NCBI GenBank assembly: GCA_029222685.1
Contig: JARHVB010000043.1
Span: 1 to 45,326, forward strand
Origin: Terripilifer ovatus
Lineage (GTDB): Bacteria; Pseudomonadota; Alphaproteobacteria; Rhizobiales; Beijerinckiaceae
Direction of reading: 5' to 3'
Length of the DNA stretch: 45,326 bases
Shown: positions 7,933-16,420 of the stretch, one piece after another
Layout of the letters: every line of letters starts with the position of its first letter
How positions within the stretch are numbered: position 1 is the first letter of the stretch
Made by a program: the position numbers and the translations under genes
Notes under the pieces: generated by a model
The model's database searches: none
The model's input: the letters and a program-made list of their open reading frames with translations, nothing else
What the model was told of the DNA's origin: nothing

Positions 7933-9129
7933 TTGGCATCCTCAGAAACAATACACGCTGACGCGCCTGTTTCCACGATCAATCCCGAGGATCTGCAAGG
8001 CCGCATCGTTCATTTCCCCGCCAGCCAGCCGCTGCAGATGGACGCCGGCCCCATCATCGCACCCTTGACCATCGCCTATCAGACCTATGGCGAGCTTAAC
8101 AATGCCAGGTCGAACGCCATCCTGCTGTGCCATGCGCTGACCGGCGACCAGCATGCCGCCAACGTCCACCCCACCACCGGCAAGCCCGGCTGGTGGCAGA
8201 CCATGGTCGGCCCCGGCAAACCGATCGACACCGACCGCTATTTCGTCATCTGCTCGAATGTCGTCGGCGGCTGCATGGGCACTACCGGCCCGATGTCGAT
8301 CAACCCCGCCACCGGCAAAAGCTACGGCCTCGACCTGCCGGTCGTCACCATCCGCGACATGGTGCGCGCCCAGGCTATGCTGATCGACTATCTCGGCATC
8401 GACCAGTTGTTCTGCGTCGCCGGCGGCTCCATGGGCGGCATGCAGGTGCTGCAATGGGTCGCCTCCTATCCGGAGCGCGTCTTTGCCGCCATGCCAATCG
8501 CCACTGCGGCGCGCCATTCCTCCCAGAACATCGCCTTCGGCGAGGTCGGCCGCCAGTCGGTCATGGCCGACCCGGACTGGCGCGGCGGCCGCTATCTCGA
8601 TTTCGGCGTCAGGCCGCAGAAGGGCCTCGCCGTCGCCCGCATGGCCGCCCACATCACCTATCTGTCCGAGGACGTCCTTCAGCATAAATTCGGCCGCAAA
8701 TACCAGGATCGCGAGAAGCCGACGTTTTCGTTCGACGCCGACTTCCAGATCGAGAGCTATCTGCGCCATCAGGGCTCGACCTTCGTCGAGCGCTTCGACG
8801 CCAATTCCTATCTCTACATGACCCGCGCCATGGATTATTTCGATCTTGCCGCCGACTATGGCGGCGTGCTGGCCAATGCCTTCCGCGGCGCCAAGACGCG
8901 CTTCTGCGTCACCTCCTTCACCTCCGACTGGCTGTTCCCGACGGTGAACTCCCGCGCCGTGGTGCATGCGCTCAACGCCAGCGGCGCCTCGGTCTCCTTC
9001 GTCGAGATCGAGACCGATCGCGGCCATGACGCCTTCCTGCTCAATGTTCCCGAACTCTTCGCCACCTCGCGCGGCTTTCTCGAAGCGGCTGCCCGCGCCA
9101 GGGGCATCGCCGTCAGGACCGCAGCCTAG
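7933..9129 (+). CDS. metX: Homoserine O-acetyltransferase MetX
   Basis: MetX acylates homoserine in the first committed step of methionine synthesis. The 398-residue alpha/beta hydrolase-fold protein shows the nucleophile elbow GGSMGG (Ser166) and the triad partners Asp332 in SDWLFP and His365 in DRGHDAF. Translation starts at TTG with GAGG six bases upstream; the N-terminus fits the family. The metW start codon follows the stop directly, so the two are one transcript. Whether acetyl-CoA or succinyl-CoA is used cannot be read from these motifs with confidence. Confidence 0.94.
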   Translation: MASSETIHADAPVSTINPEDLQGRIVHFPASQPLQMDAGPIIAPLTIAYQTYGELNNARSNAILLCHALTGDQHAANVHPTTGKPGWWQTMVGPGKPIDTDRYFVICSNVVGGCMGTTGPMSINPATGKSYGLDLPVVTIRDMVRAQAMLIDYLGIDQLFCVAGGSMGGMQVLQWVASYPERVFAAMPIATAARHSSQNIAFGEVGRQSVMADPDWRGGRYLDFGVRPQKGLAVARMAAHITYLSEDVLQHKFGRKYQDREKPTFSFDADFQIESYLRHQGSTFVERFDANSYLYMTRAMDYFDLAADYGGVLANAFRGAKTRFCVTSFTSDWLFPTVNSRAVVHALNASGASVSFVEIETDRGHDAFLLNVPELFATSRGFLEAAARARGIAVRTAA

Positions 9130-9798
9130 ATGACAGCAGCAACCGCCACTGCCGCAAGCCTGACCGGCATCGACGAGCAAACGCTGCCCCGGAGCGCACG
9201 TCTCGATCACCTGCTCATCGCCGGCCTCGTCGAGCGCAACACCCGCGTGCTCGACGTCGGTTGCGGCGACGGCGCACTGCTGCGCCTGCTGACCGAACAG
9301 CGCGGCGTCGACGGCCGCGGCATCGAACTGTCGAAGGAAGGCGTCAACGATTGCGTCGCCAAGGGCCTCTCCGTCATCCAGGGCGACGCCGACACCGATC
9401 TTGCCGATTATCCCGACGACAGCTTCGACTATGTGATCCTGTCGCAGACGATCCAGGCGACGCGCCATCCCAAGATCGTGCTCGAACACATGCTGCGGGT
9501 CGGCCGCCGCGCCGTCGTCTCATTCCCGAATTTCGGCCATTGGAAATTGCGCCTGCAACTGCTGTTTCAAGGCCGCATGCCGATGACCGGCATCCTGTCG
9601 AACCCCTGGTACGACACGCCCAACATCCATTTCTGCACGATCCGCGATTTCGTCGGCCTGGTCGACGAAATCGGCGTCAAGATCGAGCGCGCCGATGCAC
9701 TGAACAAGATGGGTGCGCCGCTCGGCTTCACCGCGCCCTGGTGGGTGTGGAACATGTTCGGCGAGCAGGCGGTGTTTCTGCTGAAGCGCAAAGACTGA
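9130..9798 (+). CDS. metW: Methionine biosynthesis protein MetW
   Basis: This is a 222-residue class I SAM-methyltransferase-fold protein with the nucleotide-binding motif VLDVGCGDGALLR near residues 38-50 and the typical C-terminal part of MetW (NPWYDTPNIHF, then APLGFTAPWWVWNMF). MetW works with MetX; in several proteobacteria it is needed for full homoserine acyltransferase activity. The ATG is immediately adjacent to the metX stop. About 110 bp follow before the asparagine-synthase-like gene. Confidence 0.94.
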   Translation: MTAATATAASLTGIDEQTLPRSARLDHLLIAGLVERNTRVLDVGCGDGALLRLLTEQRGVDGRGIELSKEGVNDCVAKGLSVIQGDADTDLADYPDDSFDYVILSQTIQATRHPKIVLEHMLRVGRRAVVSFPNFGHWKLRLQLLFQGRMPMTGILSNPWYDTPNIHFCTIRDFVGLVDEIGVKIERADALNKMGAPLGFTAPWWVWNMFGEQAVFLLKRKD

Positions 9799-9907
9799 CG
9801 GCATGTGGGACCGCCCCGGGCATGAAATTCTCCGACGGGATGACGATGCCGGCGGCGCTCCCCACAGGCGTTGGTAGGCCAGGAATGCCTGTCGGCCAGG
9901 GCGTCCG

Positions 9908-11809
9908 ATGAGCGCGATCGCCGGCGTCGTATTTGCGGACGGCCGCGACGTGGCGCAGCAACTGCCGGACCGCATGGCCGCAGCGGCCGCACGCCGGGGC
10001 GACGACGGCGTCGCAATCTGGCGCGACGGGCCGGCCGCGCTGATCCGCTTCCGTCATGCCACCACGCCCGAGGCGCTCGGCGAGCGCCAGCCTTGCCCGT
10101 CTTCGTCCGGCGCCGTGATCTGCTTCGACGGCCGCCTCGATAACCGGCAGGAATTATTGGCGCTGCTGGGGCTGGAAGCTGCATTCCTGAAGCATGCGCC
10201 GGACTGCGACCTCGTTCTCGCTCTGGTCGAGCGGGTCGGCGAGGATTGTCTGTCGCAGTTCGTCGGCGATTACGCCTTCGCGATCTGGCAGCCGCGCAGC
10301 CGCAGGCTGTTCTGCGCGCGCTCCCCGATGGGCTGGAGACCGTTCCTGTGGACCTTCGATGGGACAAGATTCGGCTTCGCAACGGAGCCGCGGACGCTCG
10401 TCGCCGGCCTCGGCCTCGAGCGCCGCCTCAACGAAGGTTTTATCGGCGAACTGCTGTCGACCCGCATCGTCAGTCCGACCGAGACGTTCTGGCAGGATAT
10501 CCATCGACTGGAACAGGGCTGTTGTCTGACGTTGCAGCATGGAAAGGTGCAGACCCGGCGCTGGCATACGGAGCAATATGAGGATTTCTCGGATCTCTCG
10601 CGCGCCGACCATGTTGAGCGCTTCAATGAATTGTTCGACCAGGCGCTGATTTCCCTCACACGGAGCAGTACGCCGGTCGTGGCGCACCTATCCGGAGGTC
10701 TGGATTCGTCGGCGGTCGTCTGTCGTGCAACCGAGCTGTTCCGCAGCGGCCGGATCGGGCAGCAGATCGCGGCGGTGAGCGTCCGCTATCCCGGCGAGCC
10801 CCAGGACGAAACCCGCTGGAGCGGCGCGGTCGAGCGGCATCTCGGCATCGAGGCGAGAATAGCCGGCGACCTGCCTTTTGACATGGACGCCGCGCGGGAC
10901 TGGTGCGCGTCGACGCTGCAGCTTCCCGTTCGGCCCAACACTTTGGGGCCGACCCTCTCGGTCTGCGCCGCGATGCGCACGCGCGGCGAGCGGGTTCTGC
11001 TCACGGGGGAGGGCGGCGACGACTGGCTGAACGGCTCACATGCCCATTGGCCGGATCTGCTACGGCGCGGCCGCTTCGGCAGGTTGCTGCATGAAGGGTT
11101 GTCGTGCTGGCCTGGGCGCTCGCGGCTCGGCAGCCTGCGCGGCATCCTGAGCGAAAGCCTGGGCCCCATGCTCAGCTCGCACAGGCGGCGGCGGCTCGTA
11201 CAACCGCACCTGCGCCTTGACGATCCCATCCCGGCGTGGGTTCGGCCGGATTGGGCGAGGCGAATCGAGCTGGCGGAGCGATGGCGCGCGCCGCCTCCCG
11301 TCCATCTGCCGAATTTCGCCCAGCAGCAGCGCTATTCCGCTTTGTCCTCCGCTTATCGAGAGGTGATCTTCGATCCGATCAAGGCCTGCGCCGAGCGCCT
11401 GGGCATCGAGCTTCGCCATCCGTTCAATGATCTGCGTCTGGTGCGATTTCTGATAGGCGCCAGAGGCGACATGCTTCTGCACGGTGTGGAACGAAAGCAC
11501 ATCCTGCGCGAGGCGCTGCGCGGCACCCTGCCCGAGGAGGTTCGCACACGGCGGACGAAGGCGTATTTCAGCGCGCCGATCATCGACGCCCTGACGCTGT
11601 CATTCAGCCGCTGCGTGCCGGAAAAAATGCAGGTCGTTCAGAGGGGTTGGGTCGATCCAGTTGCAATGACACGGCTGTTCGAGGAAAATCGCCAATGGCG
11701 CGCGCACGGGCTGTCCGGTAACGCGCCGAATACAGCCCTGGCCGGGCTGTGGTTTGCGGTCGCCATGGAAATGTGGCTCGAAAACGCGCTGACAGACGCG
11801 ACGCAATGA
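9908..11809 (+). CDS. Asparagine synthase-like protein, lasso-cyclase-like, lacking the glutaminase cysteine
   Basis: The 633-residue protein has an N-terminal class II glutaminase-fold domain (about 1-200) and a C-terminal asparagine synthase domain. The ATP pyrophosphatase loop SGGLDSS is at 262-268 and TGEGGDD at 366-372, so an acyl-AMP-forming site looks intact. It begins MSAIAG: the catalytic Cys2 of AsnB is serine, so glutamine hydrolysis is unlikely. This combination is typical of lasso-peptide cyclases (McjC-like) and other non-housekeeping members. No McjB, PqqD-like or transporter gene lies nearby. Its partner may be the small minus-strand ORF 35 bp past its stop. The start ATG has a weak ribosome binding site and overlaps the stop of a 29-codon frame. 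It looks like an insertion between metW and ycaQ. Confidence 0.75.
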   Translation: MSAIAGVVFADGRDVAQQLPDRMAAAAARRGDDGVAIWRDGPAALIRFRHATTPEALGERQPCPSSSGAVICFDGRLDNRQELLALLGLEAAFLKHAPDCDLVLALVERVGEDCLSQFVGDYAFAIWQPRSRRLFCARSPMGWRPFLWTFDGTRFGFATEPRTLVAGLGLERRLNEGFIGELLSTRIVSPTETFWQDIHRLEQGCCLTLQHGKVQTRRWHTEQYEDFSDLSRADHVERFNELFDQALISLTRSSTPVVAHLSGGLDSSAVVCRATELFRSGRIGQQIAAVSVRYPGEPQDETRWSGAVERHLGIEARIAGDLPFDMDAARDWCASTLQLPVRPNTLGPTLSVCAAMRTRGERVLLTGEGGDDWLNGSHAHWPDLLRRGRFGRLLHEGLSCWPGRSRLGSLRGILSESLGPMLSSHRRRRLVQPHLRLDDPIPAWVRPDWARRIELAERWRAPPPVHLPNFAQQQRYSALSSAYREVIFDPIKACAERLGIELRHPFNDLRLVRFLIGARGDMLLHGVERKHILREALRGTLPEEVRTRRTKAYFSAPIIDALTLSFSRCVPEKMQVVQRGWVDPVAMTRLFEENRQWRAHGLSGNAPNTALAGLWFAVAMEMWLENALTDATQ

Positions 11810-11844
11810 TACGTCTGAAACGGGCGATCCGGCCGCGATTCGCG

Positions 11845-11997
11845 TCAGCTGGCCTCGGATGCGAAGTCGGTGCCGGCACCGCCGTTGCCTTCGGACATCA
11901 AGACCGGTGTAACGGCTGTAATTTCAGGCTTTTGCCAAGCTTCTTTGGCTTCAACCACAGCTGGCTCGACCGGGCTTTGGGGTAGAACGTCCATCAT
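11845..11997 (-). CDS. Putative RiPP (lasso-like) precursor peptide, 50 residues
   Basis: The ORF begins with tandem ATG codons (11997 and 11994) behind AAGGAGA, one of the best ribosome binding sites in the window. The N-terminal part is acidic and leader-like. It contains AWQKPEITAV, which resembles the W/Y-x-x-P-x-L/I recognition motif of lasso leaders (paeninodin type). The end reads LMSE then GNGGAGTDFASEAS. Taken as a core, Gly1 and Asp8 are correctly spaced for an eight-residue macrolactam, and Ser stands where Thr(-2) is usual. The stop faces the cyclase-like gene across 35 bp, so it needs its own promoter. A repeated TTAACGCC pair lies just upstream. The function is inferred from pattern and neighbourhood only; it may belong to another RiPP class. 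Confidence 0.55.
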   Translation of the reverse strand: MMDVLPQSPVEPAVVEAKEAWQKPEITAVTPVLMSEGNGGAGTDFASEAS

Positions 11998-12111
11998 TGA
12001 TCTCCTTGAATTGTCCAGTTTAACGCCTTAACGCCTCAATTGGTACCTTCGTATCGCAAATAATTGCGGTGGGCGTGGAAACCGCTTCACGGCGCCACGT
12101 CGGACAGGACC

Positions 12112-13296
12112 ATGTCTTCAGGCAAAACCGCACCCGTTGCCCTCACCAAAGCTCAGGCCCGGCGCATCTGGCTCCGCGCGCAGCGGCTCGACACACTGAA
12201 CCCTTTCGGCGCCAAGCCTTTCGATGGCCCCGACGCCACGCGCAGGGCGGTCGAGCATCTGGGCTATGTACAGATCGACACGATCAACGTGATCGAGCGC
12301 TGCCATCATCACATCCTGTGGTCGCGCATCCCGAACTACAGGCGCGCGCATCTGCATCAGGCGCAGAGTATCGACAAGAGCGTCTTCGAATATTGGACGC
12401 ATGCCCTGTCCTATGTGCCGACGCGGGATCTGCCGCATTTTCTCGCCGCGATGAAGGCGCATCGCCTGGCACCGCGAAACTGGTATTCCGGGGTCAAGCC
12501 AGAAGAACTGCGCAAGGTCATCCGCCTCATCCGCAGCGGCGGCGCGCTCGCGATCCGCGACATCGACGACGATGTGCTGGTCGAGAAGGACCATCCCTGG
12601 GCCAGCCGCAAACCTTCGAAACGGGCGCTGCAACTGGCTTTCTACAACGGCATACTGACCGTCAGCGAACGCGCCGGCATGCTCAAGACCTACGACCTGA
12701 TCGAGCGGCATTTCGGCTGGGACAAGGCGCCCAAAACTTCACGGCCGAAACCCGCATCGGATAGACAATCCATCGACTACCTGCTCGATCGCGGCCTGCG
12801 CGCGCAGGGCCTCGTGAGCCTCGATTCGATCTGCCATCTCGATGCGCCGAACAAGGCCGCCGTGCGCCGCGCCATCGAGACAAGAATGCGCCGCGGCGAG
12901 CTTGTGCCAGTCGCGCTCGAAGACGCCGGCAAAACGGAACATTGGGCGCAGCCCGAGATCATCGCCGACGTTCCCGCGCGCCCACGCAATCTTGTCCACA
13001 TCCTGTCGCCCTTCGATCCGCTGATCATCCAGCGCAAGCGGCTGCAACTGATGTTCGGCTACGAACATCGCTTCGAGGCCTATCTGCCGAAGGACAAGCG
13101 CATCTTCGGCTATTTCGCTTTGCCGGTTCTCGTCGGCGAAGACATCGTCGCCGCCATCGACCTCAAGGCCGACCGCAACAAGCGCAAGCTCCTCCTGCAG
13201 CAATGGACCTGGGTCGGCAACGGCTCGGCGTCAGCCCACAAGGCGCTGATCGAAGACAAGCTGCACCGCTTCGAGAAGTTTCAGTTTCAGAAATGA
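12112..13296 (+). CDS. YcaQ-type DNA glycosylase (winged-helix, DUF1006/AZL family)
   Basis: This is a member of the AlkZ/YcaQ family, which unhooks DNA interstrand crosslinks or removes bulky alkylated bases. The 394-residue protein carries GYVQIDTINVIERCHHHILW (51-70). Its Gln54-Ile-Asp56 matches the QxD catalytic motif reported for the YcaQ branch, as opposed to QxQ in AlkZ. The C-terminal FDPLIIQRKRLQLMFGYEHRFE segment is also characteristic. I start at ATG 12112; the frame opens further to a TTG at 12064 with no support. It is divergent from the putative precursor peptide and convergent with the GNAT gene. Confidence 0.85.
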   Translation: MSSGKTAPVALTKAQARRIWLRAQRLDTLNPFGAKPFDGPDATRRAVEHLGYVQIDTINVIERCHHHILWSRIPNYRRAHLHQAQSIDKSVFEYWTHALSYVPTRDLPHFLAAMKAHRLAPRNWYSGVKPEELRKVIRLIRSGGALAIRDIDDDVLVEKDHPWASRKPSKRALQLAFYNGILTVSERAGMLKTYDLIERHFGWDKAPKTSRPKPASDRQSIDYLLDRGLRAQGLVSLDSICHLDAPNKAAVRRAIETRMRRGELVPVALEDAGKTEHWAQPEIIADVPARPRNLVHILSPFDPLIIQRKRLQLMFGYEHRFEAYLPKDKRIFGYFALPVLVGEDIVAAIDLKADRNKRKLLLQQWTWVGNGSASAHKALIEDKLHRFEKFQFQK

Positions 13297-13314
13297 GGTA
13301 AGCCGCCGCGTTGA

Positions 13315-13352
13315 TGTCATTCCCGACGCGCCGAAGGCGTGAGCGGGAAACC
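13315..13352. repeat. Family B palindromic repeat
   Basis: A single copy with arms TGTCATTCCCGACGCGCC and GCGTGAGCGGGAAACC, just after the ycaQ stop and facing the GNAT gene. A degenerate right-hand arm (GGCGTCGGGAATGACG) about 150 bp on, near 13500-13522, suggests a decayed composite. The rest of the gap to 13530 shows no gene. Confidence 0.75.
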
Positions 13353-13530
13353 AAGCGTCGAAGCTGCATCGATGCCCATCAAAAGACGAATCTTTTCAAA
13401 GCGTCGTTTCCTATACTGCTCTTATCGCGCTCGTCATCGAGGGGCATCCTGAGCGTTCGATCCAGATTCGGCCTCCATGATGTGTGAATCCGATAGCTGC
13501 TACGCAGGCGTCGGGAATGACGACCCACGT

Positions 13531-14040
13531 CTAACCCTCAAACCTGTACGCTACTCGCTCGCACAAGGTCGCGCCGAAATATTCGTTCGCCTTCTTCACC
13601 GGCTTGCCGCCGAGCGATTCGTAGAAATCCGTGGCGATGTGGTTGTCGGACAGTGCCCAGACGATCAAGGTCGGAAAGCCGCGGCTCGCCAGATAGGCCT
13701 GCGCGCCGCGAAACAATCTGCGGCCGAAACCGAGGCCCTGGAATTCCGGCAGCAGATAGAGTTCGAAAATCTCGCCCGTATAGCGCGCCGACACATCGCG
13801 GCAGCGCCCGAAGCTGACATAGCCCACGACGACATCGTCGAAGTCGACGACCAGCAATCCGCCGCCGCGCTGGATCGCCGAGCGCCACCAGCGGCCGCTG
13901 CGATGGCGAACCATTTTCTCCAGTTCGCGGCCGGGAATGATACCGCGGTAGGCATAGCGCCACGACGCTGCATGCACGTCCGCGATCTGGGAAATATCCT
14001 CCAGCGCAGCGCGCCTGATCGATATGGATTGGTTTTCCAT
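13531..14040 (-). CDS. GNAT family N-acetyltransferase
   Basis: This 169-residue acetyl-CoA-dependent acetyltransferase of the GNAT fold opens with ISIRRAALEDISQIADVH. Motif A reads ELYLLPEFQGLGFGRRLF, with QGLGFG as the acetyl-CoA pyrophosphate loop, followed by a C-terminal ALSDNHIATDFYESLGG stretch typical of motif B. The substrate is unknown. I use the ATG at 14040; a GTG two codons upstream is possible and neither has a good Shine-Dalgarno. It is divergent from the enolase-superfamily gene. Confidence 0.87.
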   Translation of the reverse strand: MENQSISIRRAALEDISQIADVHAASWRYAYRGIIPGRELEKMVRHRSGRWWRSAIQRGGGLLVVDFDDVVVGYVSFGRCRDVSARYTGEIFELYLLPEFQGLGFGRRLFRGAQAYLASRGFPTLIVWALSDNHIATDFYESLGGKPVKKANEYFGATLCERVAYRFEG

Positions 14041-14195
14041 GCGCACAGACTGACGCGAAACGTCGCGCCAATCAAGCGATCTGAATGCAGGTCCGGTATC
14101 AGTGAGACTGTGATCGATTATGCTTTTGAGACCGCGCGATCTGCGCTAACTTTCCCGGTACTCTACAACTCAAAGAATTCCAGAGAGGGGGGCCC

Positions 14196-15290
14196 ATGCG
14201 GATCGCTGCCGCCACAGTCAGTCTGCATCAATTGCCGATGGTGCTGCCGCTGGTCGAAAAGCCGGCCGGCGACGGCCTGCGTGTCATCTGCGAGATCGAA
14301 ACCACCGACGGGCATCGCGGCTTCGGCATGACCGGCCGCTGGCTTGGGCACGGCGTCGCCGCCGCCATCGAACACGATCTCATTCCTGTGATCAGGACGA
14401 TGGACATTCGCGACATCGAGGCGATCCATCAGCGGCTCTGGCCCGAAATCACACCGCGCGGCATCCGCAGCGGTGCCGGCATGGCGGCGTTGTCGTGCAT
14501 CGACATGGCGATCTGGGATGCGGTTGGCAGATCGACCGGCCGCAGCGTCGCGCAAATGTTCGGCGGCGCGCGCACCGACGTGCCCGTCTATGTGACCTTC
14601 GGCTTCGGCGTCTACAGCGAGGACCAGCTCGTCCAGCTCGCCCATCAGCTCGCCGATGAAGGCTTCAAATGCCTTAAAGTGCTCGTCGGCGTCGCCAAGG
14701 GCGGCATCGCGGAGGATGCCCGGAGAGTCAAGATCGTCCACGACGCCGTCGGCGACCGCGTCACCCTGGCGCTCGACGCCAATGAGAGCCTCTCGTTCGA
14801 TCAGGCGCTGCGCCTGTGCCGGATGCTGGACGGCATCGACATCGCCTTTTTTGAAGATCCCATTCGCGGCAATGACGCGCGCGAGCTTGCCGATCTCCGC
14901 CGCATGGGACGCCTGCCTATCGCCATCGGCCAGTTCGACGGCTATGCCAGCCGTTTCCGCGAATGGATCGAGGCGGACGCCATCGACATCGTCATGGCCA
15001 ACAGCATGTACAACGGCGGCTTCACGGAAACGCGGCGCGTCGCGGCGCTGTCGCAGATCTACAACAAGCCGCTGTCGGATGCGGGCGGCGGCGGCCTGTT
15101 TTCGCTGCATCACGTCGCCGGCTTTCGCAACGGCACGATGATGGAAATGCATCTCGGCAATGCCCGCCTGGAGCGGGCATTGTTCGTGAACGCGCCGGAG
15201 CCGAAGAACGGCCGCATCGCGGTGCCGGACGCGCCGGGCATCGGGCTGGAACTCAATCGCGACCTGCTGCGCGACAGCCTGGTCAAGTAA
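14196..15290 (+). CDS. Mandelate racemase/muconate lactonizing enzyme family protein with altered active-site residues
   Basis: This is a 364-residue enolase-superfamily enzyme that likely acts on a carboxylate substrate by proton abstraction. Metal ligands Asp194 (LDANES) and Glu220 (FFEDPI) are present. The usual KxK of the MLE/MR barrel reads K161-V-L163, so the second lysine is missing. The third ligand region reads IAIGQFDG, with Asp248 where a glutamate is common in GQNE-type members. A histidine pair (305-306, LHHVAG) could act as the base. A strong GAGGGG ribosome binding site precedes the ATG. The stop faces the TctC gene across 15 bp. The specific reaction cannot be assigned. Confidence 0.85.
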   Translation: MRIAAATVSLHQLPMVLPLVEKPAGDGLRVICEIETTDGHRGFGMTGRWLGHGVAAAIEHDLIPVIRTMDIRDIEAIHQRLWPEITPRGIRSGAGMAALSCIDMAIWDAVGRSTGRSVAQMFGGARTDVPVYVTFGFGVYSEDQLVQLAHQLADEGFKCLKVLVGVAKGGIAEDARRVKIVHDAVGDRVTLALDANESLSFDQALRLCRMLDGIDIAFFEDPIRGNDARELADLRRMGRLPIAIGQFDGYASRFREWIEADAIDIVMANSMYNGGFTETRRVAALSQIYNKPLSDAGGGGLFSLHHVAGFRNGTMMEMHLGNARLERALFVNAPEPKNGRIAVPDAPGIGLELNRDLLRDSLVK

Positions 15291-15305
15291 GGCAACCCGT
15301 CAAGA

Positions 15306-16325
15306 CTATTCCGCCAGCGCGCGCAGCCGCGCGGCGATCTTCGGCGAGCGCTGCGCCATGCGTGCGACGAACGCCTGCAGATCGGCGCCGGTCATCGGCA
15401 TGATCTCGACATTCTTTGCCGTCATCGCGGCAAGAAACGCACTGTCTTTCATCAGATTGTCGAACCCCTGCTGCAGCGCCTTCAGCCGGTCTGCGGGAAT
15501 ATCCGGAGGCGCCGCCAACGCCTGGCCGAAATCGGCGAAATGCGCCGCATAGGCGAGGAGCGCCTTGTCTTCCTCGCTCTTGCCGAGGTCGATCATATTC
15601 GGCACTTTTTCATAGCCGGTGAATTTGCGGCTACCGATCGTCGCCAGCACCTTGATCTTGCCGTCACGCAGCCAGTCGCTGTGCTGGGCGACAAGCCCTT
15701 CCCAGGCAACGGTCGTGGCATCGATCTCACCGCGTTCGAGCGCCAGATAGGTCGTGCCCGCGCCGCTATAGCCGTTGATGATCTTGAACCTGGTTCCATA
15801 GAGCTCGTTGACGAGAGCCGGATGGATGGTCGAGAGCGAGCCCTGGCCGGAGGCGCCGAGGGCAACCTCTCTTTGCCGCGCGTCTTCGATGGTCGCAACG
15901 CCGCTCGTGTGCCAGGCGACGAAGGCGCGCGGCAGATCGGAGGCCCGGCCGATATACGAGAATTTGGCAGCGTCGTAGCGCACGCTGTCGGGCTGCGTAT
16001 CCTGCGTCAGCAGTCCGGCAATCAGCATGGTGATCGCCGTGCCGTCTTTCGGCGCGGCGTTATAGACGTAGTTTGCCGCGACCACGCCGCCAGCACCGAC
16101 CCGATATTCGGCGACGACCGCCGGATTGCCGGGGATGTGCTTGGAAAAATGCTCCGCGATCAAAAGGCCATAAAGCGATGTAGAGCCGCCCGGCGCCGTC
16201 GGCAAAACCAGGCGGATGGTCTTGCCCTTATAGAAATCAGCGACAGATTCGGCCGCGACGGACGCAGGCAATGCCACGGTGGCGACCATCAAGGCGGTGA
16301 TCAGACCCGCGCAACGAGCTGCCAT
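15306..16325 (-). CDS. Tripartite tricarboxylate transporter (Bug/TctC) substrate-binding protein
   Basis: This periplasmic solute-binding protein has 339 residues and a signal peptide (MAARCAGLITALMVATVALP, cleavage near AAA-ES at about 25). Mature features include GKTIRLVLPTAPGGSTS near 35-50 and GAGGVVAANYVYNAAPKDG, the standard Bug-family blocks. The ATG at 16325 follows GGGAGGGAA and starts the signal peptide; longer frames upstream are not needed. No TctA or TctB gene is nearby, so it is an orphan as in many Bug-rich genomes. The ligand is unknown; a dicarboxylate or sugar acid matching the neighbouring enolase-superfamily enzyme is a guess. Confidence 0.88.
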   Translation of the reverse strand: MAARCAGLITALMVATVALPASVAAESVADFYKGKTIRLVLPTAPGGSTSLYGLLIAEHFSKHIPGNPAVVAEYRVGAGGVVAANYVYNAAPKDGTAITMLIAGLLTQDTQPDSVRYDAAKFSYIGRASDLPRAFVAWHTSGVATIEDARQREVALGASGQGSLSTIHPALVNELYGTRFKIINGYSGAGTTYLALERGEIDATTVAWEGLVAQHSDWLRDGKIKVLATIGSRKFTGYEKVPNMIDLGKSEEDKALLAYAAHFADFGQALAAPPDIPADRLKALQQGFDNLMKDSAFLAAMTAKNVEIMPMTGADLQAFVARMAQRSPKIAARLRALAE

Positions 16326-16420
16326 TCTTCCCTCCCGGATTTTATCGTTCCCGAATCTCGCAGGGGTGCCGCGAAAGATCAACATGCCGACGCACGTGCA
16401 CGGACAACACCATACACAGG

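Noticed and set aside
7942..9489. 515-codon minus-strand frame opposite metX-metW
   Set aside because: Shadow of two well-supported coupled genes; repetitive Gly/Asp/Ala composition and no ribosome binding site.
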